Of a stretch of DNA of 64,000 bases, positions 52,044 through 61,438 are shown one piece after another. Made by a program: the position numbers and the translations under genes. A model generated the notes under the pieces. The model was not told the DNA's origin. It did not search any database and saw nothing but the letters and a program-made list of their open reading frames with translations. This stretch comes from Paenibacillus sp. FSL H8-0048 (lineage in GTDB: Bacteria; Bacillota; Bacilli; Paenibacillales; Paenibacillaceae). Position 1 is the first letter of the stretch. Each line of letters starts with the position of its first letter. The stretch is from positions 62,001 through 126,000 of the forward strand of contig NZ_JBBODF010000001.1 in the NCBI RefSeq assembly GCF_038002825.1, read 5' to 3'.

Positions 52044-53832
52044 ACTAAACCCTCAACAGAGAGAAGCTGTTAAGTTTCAAGAGAATGCATTAGTCATAGC
52101 TTGTCCTGGTAGTGGGAAAACGCGTGTACTAACATCCAAAATAGCGTATGAATTAGAAAAAATGACTACAAAAAAGAAGATGGTTGTCGCTCTGACTTAT
52201 ACTAATCGTGCTGCTGAGGAAATAAGCAAAAGAATTGATGAAATGGGTATATTAACTGAGCAACTTTGGGCTGGGACAATACATTCTTTTTGTTTTCAGT
52301 GGATTCTAAGTCCATATTCAAGTTATTTATCAGAGCTTAAATATGGTTTTAGTATTGCAGATGAATTTATGGTAGACGAATTAAAGGAACAAATAATTGA
52401 AGAGTATAATTTGCCGGGATACACTGAGATAAATACTAGGATAAATAGGCAGGGAAGTTATGATTTTATAGGTGCTGGTAATAATCCAGCAGAAGAGCTA
52501 CATAAGCGGTTATTAAAAAATCGGATGATTGATTTTGACCTTTTACTATATTTCTCCTTTCAACTATTAATGAAATATCCTAAAATTTCGTTACATCTAG
52601 GGAGAATTTTCACATATATTTTAATAGATGAGTTTCAAGATACACAGGACTTACAGTACGCCGTAGTGGGTCAAATTATAAAAGCCAGTCAAAGAAATTG
52701 TAAATTGTTGTTAGTGGGTGATCCCAACCAGGCAATTTATAGTTCGTTAGGCGGAACAGCGAAAGAGGTTTCTGAAATAGCAGAAGAAATAGGATGCGAG
52801 ATAAAAAAGTTAGAGCTATCTGGGAATTATCGTTCAATTCAAAGGATAATTAATTATTATACATTATTTCAATGGCATGAGACAAATGTGAAATCAATGA
52901 TTGATGATGGAAGAGATAAAGGAATAGTGAAGTTTAATAATACAACACATAAAGATAAATTATATCAAGAATTAGCGACTATTATTCGTCATCATCTTAA
53001 TAAAGGAACTGAGCCAAACGAAATATGTGTTATTGCTCCTCGTTGGGATCATTTAACTACCATTTCAAGAAGATTAAAGTCACTACTGCCAGATGTGCCA
53101 TTTGAAGCACCTGGATTAACCCCTCTTCCTCGTTCTCTAGATAATTTTTGGTATAAGCTTGCAAGACTATTATTAACTGAGCCATCTTCAAAGATGTATA
53201 TGACTAGAATGAGATGGAGTAAGCAAGTGCTCGAAGAAATTAATATTTTTACAAATATGAATTATGAAATTAATAGTAACCAATCCCGTAAGTTTTTAAG
53301 GTTAATTAACGGAATAAAAATAGACGAATCAAATGGTATTCTATATTTAAAACAAGCATTTACATTGTTATTTTCATTATTAAATATTGACTCAGAAGAA
53401 CATAAAGTTCTAAACGAACATTGGGAGTCTTTTTTTTATGGGATTGAGAGAAGGTATTCTAAACCTGACTTTGAAACCATACCAAAGGATATATCTTATT
53501 TTCGTTCGATGTTTCAAATTTCTAAAGGAGTTGTTGTAAATACTTGTCATGGTGTAAAAGGTGAGGAATTTGACACAGTCATTGCATTTGGACTACTAAG
53601 AGGTTTTGTGCCACACTGGAACAGTATAATAAATCAACACTATATGGTAGAAGAAGAGCAATCAAAAAAGCTACTATATGTTATTGGTTCACGTGCCAAA
53701 AGAAATCTTTATTTATTTGCAGAAAAAGGTAGGTTAACTCAAAGTGGAAATGATTATGAAGTTAATCGACAACTAGGAAGGGTGAATTTTGAGTATAATG
53801 ATTTTGAGAAATCATTAGTTTATGGAATCTAG
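52033..53832 (+). CDS. gajB: Gabija-like GajB: UvrD/PcrA-type helicase
   Basis: A 599-residue superfamily 1 helicase. Motifs in order: Q motif LNPQQREAV, Walker A ACPGSGKTR (23-31), Ia ALTYTNRAA, motif II LIDEFQDTQ, III GDPNQAIYS, IV-like LSGNYRS, V HGVKGEEFDTVIAFG and VI LLYVIGSRAKRNLYLFA, so the engine is intact. GajB usually is ~490 residues and couples DNA unwinding to activation of GajA. The start overlaps the GajA end (AGGAAAGGGA site). This adjacency of an OLD/TOPRIM protein and UvrD-like helicase defines Gabija. The pair lies between the two copies of the yyaL start. Confidence 0.88.
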   Translation: MLSKLNPQQREAVKFQENALVIACPGSGKTRVLTSKIAYELEKMTTKKKMVVALTYTNRAAEEISKRIDEMGILTEQLWAGTIHSFCFQWILSPYSSYLSELKYGFSIADEFMVDELKEQIIEEYNLPGYTEINTRINRQGSYDFIGAGNNPAEELHKRLLKNRMIDFDLLLYFSFQLLMKYPKISLHLGRIFTYILIDEFQDTQDLQYAVVGQIIKASQRNCKLLLVGDPNQAIYSSLGGTAKEVSEIAEEIGCEIKKLELSGNYRSIQRIINYYTLFQWHETNVKSMIDDGRDKGIVKFNNTTHKDKLYQELATIIRHHLNKGTEPNEICVIAPRWDHLTTISRRLKSLLPDVPFEAPGLTPLPRSLDNFWYKLARLLLTEPSSKMYMTRMRWSKQVLEEINIFTNMNYEINSNQSRKFLRLINGIKIDESNGILYLKQAFTLLFSLLNIDSEEHKVLNEHWESFFYGIERRYSKPDFETIPKDISYFRSMFQISKGVVVNTCHGVKGEEFDTVIAFGLLRGFVPHWNSIINQHYMVEEEQSKKLLYVIGSRAKRNLYLFAEKGRLTQSGNDYEVNRQLGRVNFEYNDFEKSLVYGI

Positions 53833-53916
53833 AATTACATATCGATGAGTACTTAATAGTGGCAGAAGCTTTTGGAAAAATGTTTTTTATATTGTTTGAT
53901 AAGTAAGCCTCAAACG

Positions 53917-53949
53917 GCCCTCACCGTTGCTTCAAGGTGTGGGCTTTTT
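53917..53949 (+). terminator. Rho-independent terminator after GajB
   Basis: GCCC-T-CACC / GGTG-T-GGGC stem with a 10-base loop followed by TTTTT. Confidence 0.65.
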
Positions 53950-54009
53950 GGTGGCAGGAAGAAGCAGAAGTATGGATTGACTATGTCTGTGTATAATGTA
54001 ATAAGGTAG

Positions 54010-54135
54010 ATCCTGTTCGAATTAATAGTAGAAGAGTTGGTGTCTACGACTTTTGAAAATGGAGAATCCCCAGAGTTTGCCTGCCTAGCTTTTAACGGAT
54101 CTTTGGTGCGAAAAGAGAAGCCGGCGGATAAATAA
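54010..54135 (+). pseudogene. C-terminal fragment of an unidentified gene
   Basis: An open frame without a start codon reads ILFELIVEELVSTTFENGES followed by PEFACLAFNGSLVRKEKPAD and a final K before the stop. It looks like the end of a soluble protein, perhaps cut by the rearrangement that placed the Gabija block here. The family is not recognised. Confidence 0.35.
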
Positions 54136-54204
54136 TCACTAGCTAGAAAGATAGTCACTCAGTAGGGGGATTTTGTTCTTCTCCCTGAGCCCTCCCCCAC
54201 CAAA

Positions 54205-54239
54205 TTGGGTAAACTATCCCTAGACAACACTTTACCCAA
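54205..54239 (+). promoter_or_regulatory. Inverted repeat upstream of yyaL-like gene
   Basis: TTGGGTAAA (54205-54213) and TTTACCCAA (54231-54239) form a 9-bp dyad with a 17-base spacer. It is 26 bases before the GTG start, so it may be a regulator site or 5' stem-loop. The decayed copy at 48693-48730 keeps only a partly matching version. Confidence 0.45.
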
Positions 54240-54264
54240 ATTATCCGAAATGAGGGGACGCCTG

Positions 54265-56367
54265 GTGACGACTCATAATACACCCAATAGATTAGCGAAC
54301 GAAAAATCGCCCTACCTCTTACAACACGCCCACAACCCCGTGGACTGGTATCCATGGGGAGAAGAGGCCTTTGCCAAGGCGCAGGCGGAGAACAAGCCGA
54401 TCTTCTTATCAGTCGGCTATTCGACCTGCCACTGGTGTCACGTAATGGAACGCGAATCCTTCGAGGACGCCGAAGTCGCGCAGCTCCTCAACAATCACTA
54501 CGTAGCGATCAAGGTGGACCGCGAGGAGCGGCCGGATATTGATGCGCTGTATATGTCGGTGTGTCAGGCGTTGACGGGGAGCGGGGGGTGGCCGCTGACG
54601 GTGCTGCTGACGCCGGAGAAGAAGCCGTTTTATGCCGGGACGTATTTCCCGAAGCGGCAGATGTTCGGGCGGATCGGGCTGATGGATGTGCTGGAGCAGA
54701 TTCATACGAAGTGGGAGCAAGATGGAGAGGCGCTCAGTAAGCTGGGCGATGATCTGCTGGCTGAGCTGCACACGCTTGACCGCAAGAATGCGTACCATCC
54801 TGAAACTGCGGGCGGTATTCCCGGAGCGGAGCTGTTGCATGAGGCGTATGAGTTGTACCGGCGGCAGTTCGATGAGGAGTATGGCGGGTTCGGCAATGCG
54901 CCGAAGTTCCCTTCACCGCATAATCTGTCTTTCCTGCTGGCGTACAGCCAGCTGCATGATCAGCCGGAAGCGCTGCGGATGGTGGAGCATACGCTGGAGT
55001 CGATGTACAAGGGCGGGATGTACGACCATGTGGGCTTCGGCTTCGCCCGGTATTCGACTGACCGGGAGTGGCTGGTGCCGCATTTTGAGAAAATGCTCTA
55101 CGATAACGCTCTCCTCGCCAATGTCTATCTGGAAGCCTTCCAGCTTACCGGGAAGCCGCTGTATGCGGAGATTGCCGAGCAGATCTTCACGTATGTGCTG
55201 CGCGATATGACTTCGCTGGAAGGTGCCTTCTATTCTGCGGAGGATGCCGATTCCGAAGGGGTGGAAGGCAAGTTCTATGTCTTCTCCCGCGAGGAGATTG
55301 AGGAAGCTCTGGGGCTGGAGGATATGCATTCCTACTGTCATGTATACGGGATTACGCCGGAAGGTAACTTCGAAGGGAAGAATATTCCGAATCTGCTACA
55401 GGGGCTACCGGAGGAGATTGCGGAGCGCATGGGCATGAATCCGCTGGGCCTGCGGACCCGGATGGACGAATGGCGCGAGAAGCTGTTCGAGTACCGGGAG
55501 CAGCGCATTCACCCGCTTAAGGATGATAAGGTGCTGACCTCATGGAACGGGCTGATGATTGCTGCGCTGGCCCTGGGGGCCAAAGCTCTCCAGAAGCCGG
55601 AATACGCCAAGGCCGCCGAACGTGCAGCGGACTTCATCTGGGACAAGCTGCGGCGTGAAGATGGACGGCTGCTGGCCCGTTACCGTGACGGGGAGGCGGC
55701 GATTCCGGCATATCTGGATGATTATGCCTTCCTGATCTGGGGCTTCAGCGAATTATATGAAGCTACTGGTCAAGCGGTTTACCTGGAACGGGCGCTGGTG
55801 CTGAAGGACGGACTCTTGGAGCTGTTCCATGATACGGAAGGCGGAGGGTTCTTCTTCACGGGTCATGACGGGGAGAAGCTGCCGGTCCGCTCGAAGGAAT
55901 TGTATGACGGGGCGATTCCGTCGGGGAATTCGGTGGCTGCGAAGCTTCTATGGAAGCTGTCGGTGATTACTCAGGATATGGAGTTAAAAGAGATCGCGGA
56001 GCGCACCGCTGCGGTGCTTGCTTCCGCTGCTTCGGAGTATCCGCCGGGCTATTCGATGTATTTGCAGGCCCATCTGGGGATGGTCTCCGGCGGCAGAGAA
56101 TGGGTCCTCGCCGGCAAAAAAGAAGATCCCGCGCTGCACGCCATGCTCGCCCAGGTCCAGCAGACCTATCTGCCGGACGCAGCGCTCATCGTCAACTGGG
56201 AAGGGGACAGCGGAGAGATGCTCCGCCTGCTGCCGCATCTGGCTGACAAACCGGCCATCCGCGGCGAAGCAACGGCCTATGTCTGCCGCAACTTCGCTTG
56301 CCGGGCCCCGCTTACGAATAAGGAAGCTGTCCGGGAGCTGCTGGCTTCCGGCAGCCGTGAGGAGTAG
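54265..56367 (+). CDS. yyaL: Thioredoxin-domain DUF255 protein (YyaL/Spata20-like)
   Basis: A 700-residue protein. The N-terminal DUF255 thioredoxin-like domain has [17 protein letters not shown] (the CxxC-like CHWC) and [13 protein letters not shown]; the rest is an (alpha/alpha)6 barrel like that of N-acylglucosamine 2-epimerases ([39 protein letters not shown]). The family's catalytic role is unknown; it is widely conserved. GTG 54265 is preferred because AGGGGAC lies 7 bases upstream and that spacing is also kept in the decayed copy at 48755; in-frame codons further upstream lack a site. It is followed by a bidirectional terminator. Confidence 0.88.
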   Translation: MTTHNTPNRLANEKSPYLLQHAHNPVDWYPWGEEAFAKAQAENKPIFLSVGYSTCHWCHVMERESFEDAEVAQLLNNHYVAIKVDREERPDIDALYMSVCQALTGSGGWPLTVLLTPEKKPFYAGTYFPKRQMFGRIGLMDVLEQIHTKWEQDGEALSKLGDDLLAELHTLDRKNAYHPETAGGIPGAELLHEAYELYRRQFDEEYGGFGNAPKFPSPHNLSFLLAYSQLHDQPEALRMVEHTLESMYKGGMYDHVGFGFARYSTDREWLVPHFEKMLYDNALLANVYLEAFQLTGKPLYAEIAEQIFTYVLRDMTSLEGAFYSAEDADSEGVEGKFYVFSREEIEEALGLEDMHSYCHVYGITPEGNFEGKNIPNLLQGLPEEIAERMGMNPLGLRTRMDEWREKLFEYREQRIHPLKDDKVLTSWNGLMIAALALGAKALQKPEYAKAAERAADFIWDKLRREDGRLLARYRDGEAAIPAYLDDYAFLIWGFSELYEATGQAVYLERALVLKDGLLELFHDTEGGGFFFTGHDGEKLPVRSKELYDGAIPSGNSVAAKLLWKLSVITQDMELKEIAERTAAVLASAASEYPPGYSMYLQAHLGMVSGGREWVLAGKKEDPALHAMLAQVQQTYLPDAALIVNWEGDSGEMLRLLPHLADKPAIRGEATAYVCRNFACRAPLTNKEAVRELLASGSREE

Positions 56368-56377
56368 TTCACATACG

Positions 56378-56407
56378 AAGAGCAGCCCGGAGTCCGGGCT
56401 GCTCTTT
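56378..56407. terminator. Bidirectional terminator
   Basis: AAGAGCAGCCCGG / CCGGGCTGCTCTT is a 13-bp perfect stem between convergent genes. Confidence 0.85.
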
Positions 56408-56415
56408 GCCATACC

Positions 56416-57204
56416 TTATTGAACGAAGGGTGCATAAAACGAATCCGCAGGTATCGCCTGAGCGGCTCTAACCATGTATTCTCTCATGTCTGAGAGGACC
56501 TGTTTGCCCGGCCAGTGGTCCGGCAGCAGCTCATCCGGGAGATAGGGGTCGGCCATGAAAAGTCCGCTTAACTCCTCGCCCATTTGCAAATATAACAGGA
56601 ACAGCTGTAACGGTTGCCCTGCCCGAAGGGTATCCGCTAATCGCGGAGCGAATTCTTCCTTTAGCCAGACCGCTTTTTTCCGGTATAAGGCTTCGATGTC
56701 GTCCAGGTGCCAGATGGCCCGCGCTTTAAGCGGTGTAATCGCGCCTTCCTGGAATTGGCCTTGCAGGATGGACACCTTGCCTTCCAGCTCCAGCTTCTGG
56801 ATCTGGGCTGCGACCTCGTCCTGATAGTTCCACGGTGAGATGTACACACTGTTATATAAAAGCCCATAACCCAGCTGTCCGAGTGCTGAGCGGAACAGAT
56901 CGCGCTTCTTGCGTTCGGATTCGGGCACCTCCAGCATCACCACATCCCAGGTATGATCCCACTGCTCCTGATAACGGGCCGGCTTGCTGTTAATCGCCTT
57001 AATGTAGGCGAGGCCCTCGGCAGTGACGTTATACCAGGAGCGTGCCGGGGAAGCGATATAGCCCTCTTTTTTCAAGCGGGATAGGGCATTACGGATATAG
57101 GTGGAGGTGTACCCCCTTTGTTCATAGATCTCGACAATCTGCTGGGCGCCCATCTGCTTCACCTTAGATAACAGAAACAGCATTGTTTTCTCAACGGACA
57201 GCAA
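56416..57204 (-). CDS. PaaX-family-like transcriptional regulator
   Basis: A ~262-residue protein. The N-terminal winged helix (LFLLSKVKQMGAQQIVEIYEQRGYTSTYIRNALSRLKKEGYI) is followed by a ferredoxin-like central domain (HTWDVVMLEVPESERKKRDLFRSALGQLGYGLLYNSVYISPW), as in PaaX, the repressor of phenylacetate catabolism. The effector may be a CoA thioester, but no pathway genes lie nearby. The TTG at 57204 is chosen with GAGAGGTG 8 bases upstream; a longer frame from 57258 is hydrophobic and has no site. Converges with yyaL. Confidence 0.7.
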   Translation of the reverse strand: MLSVEKTMLFLLSKVKQMGAQQIVEIYEQRGYTSTYIRNALSRLKKEGYIASPARSWYNVTAEGLAYIKAINSKPARYQEQWDHTWDVVMLEVPESERKKRDLFRSALGQLGYGLLYNSVYISPWNYQDEVAAQIQKLELEGKVSILQGQFQEGAITPLKARAIWHLDDIEALYRKKAVWLKEEFAPRLADTLRAGQPLQLFLLYLQMGEELSGLFMADPYLPDELLPDHWPGKQVLSDMREYMVRAAQAIPADSFYAPFVQ

Positions 57205-57408
57205 CTTCTTCACACCTCTCTTGACAGCTAACAGGAATAGATATATCATAAAAACCAACGAACGTTATTATTTATGTTATATTCGTCAATCGCACTGCCG
57301 GATTTGGATGTAGAGCAACTTGGTGTCATTGTATCGTAAAGCTTGGGTTTTTGCACGATGCATTCCTTAGGACCTATTGAAACTAATCAAGAAGAGGAGA
57401 GGAATTCT

Positions 57409-58098
57409 ATGAAAATTACCTACCACGGCCATTCCTGTGTTCAAATTGAGGTGAACGGCAAATCGCTGATCGTCGACCCGTTCATTAGCGGTAACTCTGA
57501 GGCGGTGACGAAGGTAGAGGATATTAAGACAGATGCTGTCCTGCTGACTCATGCTCATATGGATCATATCCTGGACGCTCTGCCGATTGCCGAGCAGAAT
57601 CAGGCGGTGGTTGTTGCCAACGTGGAACTGGCGGGTCATCTGGAGGGCCAGGGAGCGAAAAAGACCATCGGGATGAACATCGGAGGGACGGTGGACCTTG
57701 GCTTTGCCAAGGCGACGATGATTCATGCCTTCCACACCTCAAGCATCACGCTGGAGGATGGACAGAGGATCTATGGCGGAACCCCGGCGGGCTTCATTAT
57801 TGAGGCGGACGGACATACGGTGCTGCATGCAGGGGATACAGGGCTGTTCGGCGACTTGAAAATGTTCGGGGAACTGTATGAGATCGACCTCGCAATCCTG
57901 CCAATCGGCGGACATTTCACCATGGGACCGGAGCATGCGCTTATCGCGGCGAAGTGGCTGGGGGCAAGACAGGTGCTTCCGGTTCACTACAATACCTTCC
58001 CGCCAATCAAGCAGGATGCAGGGGCTTTTGTTCAGGCGCTGGAAGAGGCGGGAATACGCGGCTCGGCACTTGCTTATGGAGAGACGCTGGAGCTGTAA
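57409..58098 (+). CDS. UPF0173 metal-dependent hydrolase (YtkL-like)
   Basis: A 229-residue metallo-beta-lactamase fold protein: TYHGHSCVQIEVNGKSLIVDPF, the metal site HAHMDHILD (HxHxDH-type), VLHAGDTGLFGD, IGGHFTMGP and LPVHYNTFP. This is the conserved UPF0173 family; its substrate is not known. AAGAGGAGAGG precedes ATG 57409; the frame from 57343 has no site. Monocistronic, ended by a hairpin terminator. Confidence 0.88.
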   Translation: MKITYHGHSCVQIEVNGKSLIVDPFISGNSEAVTKVEDIKTDAVLLTHAHMDHILDALPIAEQNQAVVVANVELAGHLEGQGAKKTIGMNIGGTVDLGFAKATMIHAFHTSSITLEDGQRIYGGTPAGFIIEADGHTVLHAGDTGLFGDLKMFGELYEIDLAILPIGGHFTMGPEHALIAAKWLGARQVLPVHYNTFPPIKQDAGAFVQALEEAGIRGSALAYGETLEL

Positions 58099-58111
58099 GA
58101 CTATTTATTTT

Positions 58112-58153
58112 AAAACCGTCTAGGGCGCTGGTTCAGGCCTTAGGCGGTTTTTT
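58112..58153 (+). terminator. Rho-independent terminator
   Basis: AAACCGTCTAGGGC pairs with GCCTTAGGCGGTTT, with G-U pairs, followed by TTTT. Confidence 0.75.
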
Positions 58154-58227
58154 GTCATTAAGGTGGATGCCAGTGAATGGATATCATTGATATAATCGCT
58201 ATATATGTGAAAGGGGATTATATCATT

Positions 58228-59097
58228 ATGAATAATGTTCTGAGCGGTATCCGCTGGCAAGAGCAGAGCACAGAGAGTGAAGCGCTGCTGGCAAGGCTGG
58301 AAGAGGCGGCCGTTGCCCCGATGAAGGGGGGACTGGAAGCGGAGGTGTGCAGCATTACACTGCCGGATACGAAGCTTGTGCTGAAAATCTGGAACCGCGA
58401 GTCCCGGCCGGACGTCCCGATCCAGTATCAAGTGCTGGAGCAGCTGTTCCGGCAGGGCTGCGCGGTCTCACGGCCCTATGCTTGGGGGCTCGACGCTGAG
58501 GGTCATCAGGTGCTGTTAACCAGCTCGGGTGGTATGCCTGTCAAAAAGGTGAATGCCGCGAGCCTTGCAGCCATAGCAGCCAATCTGCTCGATGTACATA
58601 AGCTGGAGATCGATTCTTCCGGCAGCTTGAAGGTTCCTGCATATGATTTCGCAGATTACTTCTTCCCAGCCTGGGCGGAGCAGCCGGAGATCCAAACACT
58701 GGCGCAGGAGCTGGCGGAGCGGGGCAAGCTGACCGCCCACCAGCTTATTCATGGTGATTATCATCTGGGCAATATTCTGGAGGATTCCGGGAGGTTCATT
58801 ATTATCGATTGGACCAACGTCCAGCTTGATGATCCGAGGTATGATATCGCGTGGTCTATGCTGCTCTTTAGAGTGTATTTGACGGAGCGGAATGCCAGCG
58901 TCTACCGGTCAGCCTTTGCCGCCAAGAGCAGTTATAGCCAAGCAGAGCTGGAGCTGTTCGAGGCACTGGCTGCTCTGCGCTGGCTTCAGCTGCACCGGAC
59001 AACGGGCGTCCCGGTTCAGCGGAACACGCTGAAGGCGATCCGGACGTTAATACGGGAGAACCGGTATTTGCCGGATAGTCTGTCTGAATCCCTGTAA
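58228..59097 (+). CDS. Aminoglycoside phosphotransferase-fold protein
   Basis: A 289-residue protein with a kinase-like fold. The conserved catalytic segments are LIHGDYHLGNILED (Asp and Asn of the active site) and IIIDWTNVQLDDPRYDIAW (metal Asp). The N-terminal lobe (EVCSITLPDTKLVLKIWNRE) is divergent. The family phosphorylates small substrates such as choline, homoserine or aminoglycosides; nothing here indicates resistance. The ATG 58228 is chosen after AAAGGGG. It stands alone. Confidence 0.8.
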   Translation: MNNVLSGIRWQEQSTESEALLARLEEAAVAPMKGGLEAEVCSITLPDTKLVLKIWNRESRPDVPIQYQVLEQLFRQGCAVSRPYAWGLDAEGHQVLLTSSGGMPVKKVNAASLAAIAANLLDVHKLEIDSSGSLKVPAYDFADYFFPAWAEQPEIQTLAQELAERGKLTAHQLIHGDYHLGNILEDSGRFIIIDWTNVQLDDPRYDIAWSMLLFRVYLTERNASVYRSAFAAKSSYSQAELELFEALAALRWLQLHRTTGVPVQRNTLKAIRTLIRENRYLPDSLSESL

Positions 59098-59143
59098 CTG
59101 ATACCCAGCCGGATTTCTTGGTCATAGGTTCTTCATCCAGTTC

Positions 59144-59195
59144 ACACACAAACGGCTACGCCGTCCTTAAAAGGATAGCGTAGCCGTTTGTGTGT
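59144..59195. terminator. Long perfect hairpin, repeat-related
   Basis: An 18-bp perfect stem (59144-59161 with 59178-59195; ACACACAAACGGCTACGC and its complement) with loop core CGTCCTTAAAAGGATA. The loop shares CGTCCTTAAAAGGA with the 112-bp repeats. It lies between convergent genes. Confidence 0.75.
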
Positions 59196-59218
59196 ATCTT
59201 CCAAGGAAAGCGGTTAAG

Positions 59219-59449
59219 TTACTTCTTATTACGATCCGGGTTCTGCGGCTTCACGCGGGCGGGCCGGGTGACCCAGTTGCTGCGGTTCATCGGCTTGACC
59301 GTATCAATCCGCTCGTTAATTACCCCGGCGCTGTGGTCCTCTGCCGTAGCGTTCTCCGCAACACCCTCGGATTCTGCGGCGGCCGGGGTTTTCTTGGACA
59401 GGCCGGCCCCATTATGCTTGCCGCGGTTCCATACTCTATTCTTGCTCAT
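59219..59449 (-). CDS. Small hydrophilic hypothetical protein, 76 aa
   Basis: ATG 59449 follows ATGGAGTGTACTAAG. The product (MSKNRVWNRGKHNGAGLSKK ... MNRSNWVTRPARVKPQNPDRNKK) is basic, disordered and rich in Asn, Arg and Lys, with no cysteine. Such small basic proteins occur in Paenibacillus spores, but the family is not recognised. Confidence 0.55.
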   Translation of the reverse strand: MSKNRVWNRGKHNGAGLSKKTPAAAESEGVAENATAEDHSAGVINERIDTVKPMNRSNWVTRPARVKPQNPDRNKK

Positions 59450-59600
59450 CTTAGTACACTCCATTTCTGTAACCATATGCTTCAACCATATCACAACTAG
59501 GGATAAGCACAAAACCCCGATTTTGACAAGTTATAAATTGTACTATTGATTTCGGGAAAGGGTAACTATAATAGTATAGAATTGAAAGGAGAGCATTCTG

Positions 59601-60440
59601 ATGCCCATCAAGATAATTACGGATAGCGGTTCGGATCTACCCCCTGAATACACGAAGCAGTATGATATCTCCATTGTTCATTTGCCGGTTCACTTCGGCC
59701 ATGAGCTGATGCCGGATGATATGAATGCCAAGGATTTCTATGACAAAATGCATGAATCGAAGGAGCTGCCGACGACTGCAAGCCCCAGTCCGCAGACCTT
59801 CCTGGACAGCTTCAAGCAAGTGGAAGCAGGCACTGACATTCTGGTCATCTGCATGTCCTCTAATATTAGCAGTACTTATCAGACCGCAATGATCGCGAAG
59901 GAGATGTACGAGGAAGAAGGACATCCGAATGCGATTGAAATTATAGATTCCAAGCTGTTCTCCGGCGGCCTGACCCTGATTGTCGCCATGGCGGCCAAAT
60001 GGTCACTTACCGCAGCAAGTCTGGCTGAACTGAAGGACAGAGTGCTGAAGAAGGTCGAAGAGACGACTGCATACTTCACACTGGATACCTTGGAGAATGT
60101 GATCAAGGGCGGACGGCTGAGCCGGATCTCCGGGGCTGTCGCATCTGTGCTGAACATTAAGCTGCTGCTGAAGATCAGCGACGAGGGTATCGTTGAAGTG
60201 GTTGAGAAGACGCGCGGACTGCCTAAGGCGCTGACCCATCTGCTGGCCAAGCTGGACCAGAAGCAGCATGATTATGAGCAGGCGGTAATCGCGATTGTTC
60301 ATAGCAATTGTGAGACGCTGGCGCTGGAGATTAAGCGGCGTATTCTCGAGAAGCATCCCTTCAAGGAGATTCTGCTGTCCACGATGGGACCCGTAATGGG
60401 AACCTATGCCGGCCAGGGTGGAATCGGCGTGGCTTTTTAA
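59601..60440 (+). CDS. DegV family fatty-acid-binding protein
   Basis: A 279-residue two-domain protein. It starts MPIKIITDSGSDLPPEYTKQYD, has TASPSPQTFLDSFKQ and ICMSSNISSTYQTA (the fatty acid-contacting serines of FakB proteins), a middle helical domain with GRLSRISGAVASVLNIKLLLKI, and the C-terminal GPVMGTYAGQGGIGVAF. FakB-like proteins bring fatty acids to the kinase FakA. RBS AAAGGAGAG. Ends just before the 60.5 kb repeat array. Confidence 0.9.
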   Translation: MPIKIITDSGSDLPPEYTKQYDISIVHLPVHFGHELMPDDMNAKDFYDKMHESKELPTTASPSPQTFLDSFKQVEAGTDILVICMSSNISSTYQTAMIAKEMYEEEGHPNAIEIIDSKLFSGGLTLIVAMAAKWSLTAASLAELKDRVLKKVEETTAYFTLDTLENVIKGGRLSRISGAVASVLNIKLLLKISDEGIVEVVEKTRGLPKALTHLLAKLDQKQHDYEQAVIAIVHSNCETLALEIKRRILEKHPFKEILLSTMGPVMGTYAGQGGIGVAF

Positions 60441-60495
60441 TTATATTAGGAAACTATAGTTTCCTGCTGCTGTCGAAAAGGTGTGTTGAACCCAA

Positions 60496-60770
60496 TGTAT
60501 GTCAAAAACAGCATACAATCGGCTCGTGAAAGGCGCGTGGGCCCAATGTATGTCAAAAACAGCATACAATCGGCTCGCGAAAGGCGTGTGGGCCCAATGT
60601 ATGTTGAAAACAGCATACAATTGGCTCGCGTGAAGGCACATGGCCTAAATGTATGTGGAAAACAGCATATAATCGGTTCGCTCAAGGCGTATGGCCCCAA
60701 TGTATATCAAAAACAGCATACATTGTGCTCGCGCGAAGGTAATCTTATTCGCTCGAAGGGTAATTTTGTC
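60496..60770 (+). repeat. Tandem array of the 51-52 bp hairpin repeat (4 full units plus an end unit)
   Basis: Units start at 60496, 60547, 60598, 60650 and 60701 with spacings of 51, 51, 52 and 51. Each has TGTATG, AAAACAG and CATACA (or one-base variants), then a GC-rich tail (GGCTCG..GAAAGGCGCG). The final unit changes to TGTATATCA, CATACATTG and the CGAAGGTAATCTTAT tail, also seen in the single copy at 8812. The array follows the degV gene on its strand. Frames through it are artefacts. The rest of 60771-60950 has nothing else clear. Confidence 0.9.
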
Positions 60771-60950
60771 CTTATTCCGAGAGCACAGCACTTATAGATG
60801 AGTGATCACTAAGCCGTATACCGGACTTTCCGGTGTACGGCTGTTTGGTCTGTATGCGGGTAGAAGGTACGGCGGGTAGCAGGCTAGGCACACTGGGCTG
60901 GGCAGGTGCATAGTATGAAGCAAATCCAATTACACGGAGGTCATACACCT

Positions 60951-61319
60951 ATGTCGACAACTTCTTCCGGCACGCAATCGCCGGTAATCTATCAGGCAGA
61001 CCCGGCGGTGGTCCAGCAACTGAACGGGGTCCGCGATTCGCTTCACCAGTCCTGTAAGCCGTATCTGAATCACAAAGTGCAGGTGCAGACCCTTGACGGT
61101 CAGATGCATGAGGGTACGATTGCCGGTATGGACAGCAAGCATATGTATCTGGCTGTAACCATAGCCACGGATATGGGCCGCGGATATTACAATCCGTATT
61201 ACAAGCCTTATCCAGGTCCGGGATATCCGGGCCCGGGTTATCCGTACCCCGGTACGGTGAACAGCAATGTGATTATGCCGCTGGTTTTGTTCGAGCTGCT
61301 GGCGATTTCGTTACTCTAA
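60951..61319 (+). CDS. Hypothetical protein with Gly/Pro/Tyr-rich segment, 122 aa
   Basis: The start at 60951 follows GGAGG by 10 bases; ATG 60915 (MKQIQLHGGH) is possible. The first part is soluble (VVQQLNGVRDSLHQSCKPYLNHKVQVQTLDGQMHEGTIAGMDSKHMYLAV), then a YYNPYYKPYPGPGYPGPGYPYPG run, and a hydrophobic C-terminus (VIMPLVLFELLAISLL). The tail could anchor in a membrane or spore layer. The family is not recognised. Confidence 0.6.
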   Translation: MSTTSSGTQSPVIYQADPAVVQQLNGVRDSLHQSCKPYLNHKVQVQTLDGQMHEGTIAGMDSKHMYLAVTIATDMGRGYYNPYYKPYPGPGYPGPGYPYPGTVNSNVIMPLVLFELLAISLL

Positions 61320-61351
61320 GCAAGGCTCATGACACAGGATGTGAACAGGAC

Positions 61352-61381
61352 CGGATCAGCCTATCGCTGGTCCGTTTTTTT
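61352..61381 (+). terminator. Rho-independent terminator
   Basis: CGGATCAGC-CTATC-GCTGGTCCG (one G-U pair) followed by seven Ts. Confidence 0.85.
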
Positions 61382-61438
61382 AGCTGCGCGAACGGTATTC
61401 ACCGTGCGGTCTGCAAATTGCACACGTGAAAATAATCA

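Noticed and set aside
54686..55210. 174-residue frame inside the yyaL-like gene
   Set aside because: A GC-rich shadow of the real frame, with composition (Arg, Ser, Trp excess) unlike a protein.
60441..60797. Coding frames through the second repeat array
   Set aside because: Same reason as for the first array; frames exist on both strands and copy the repeat period.
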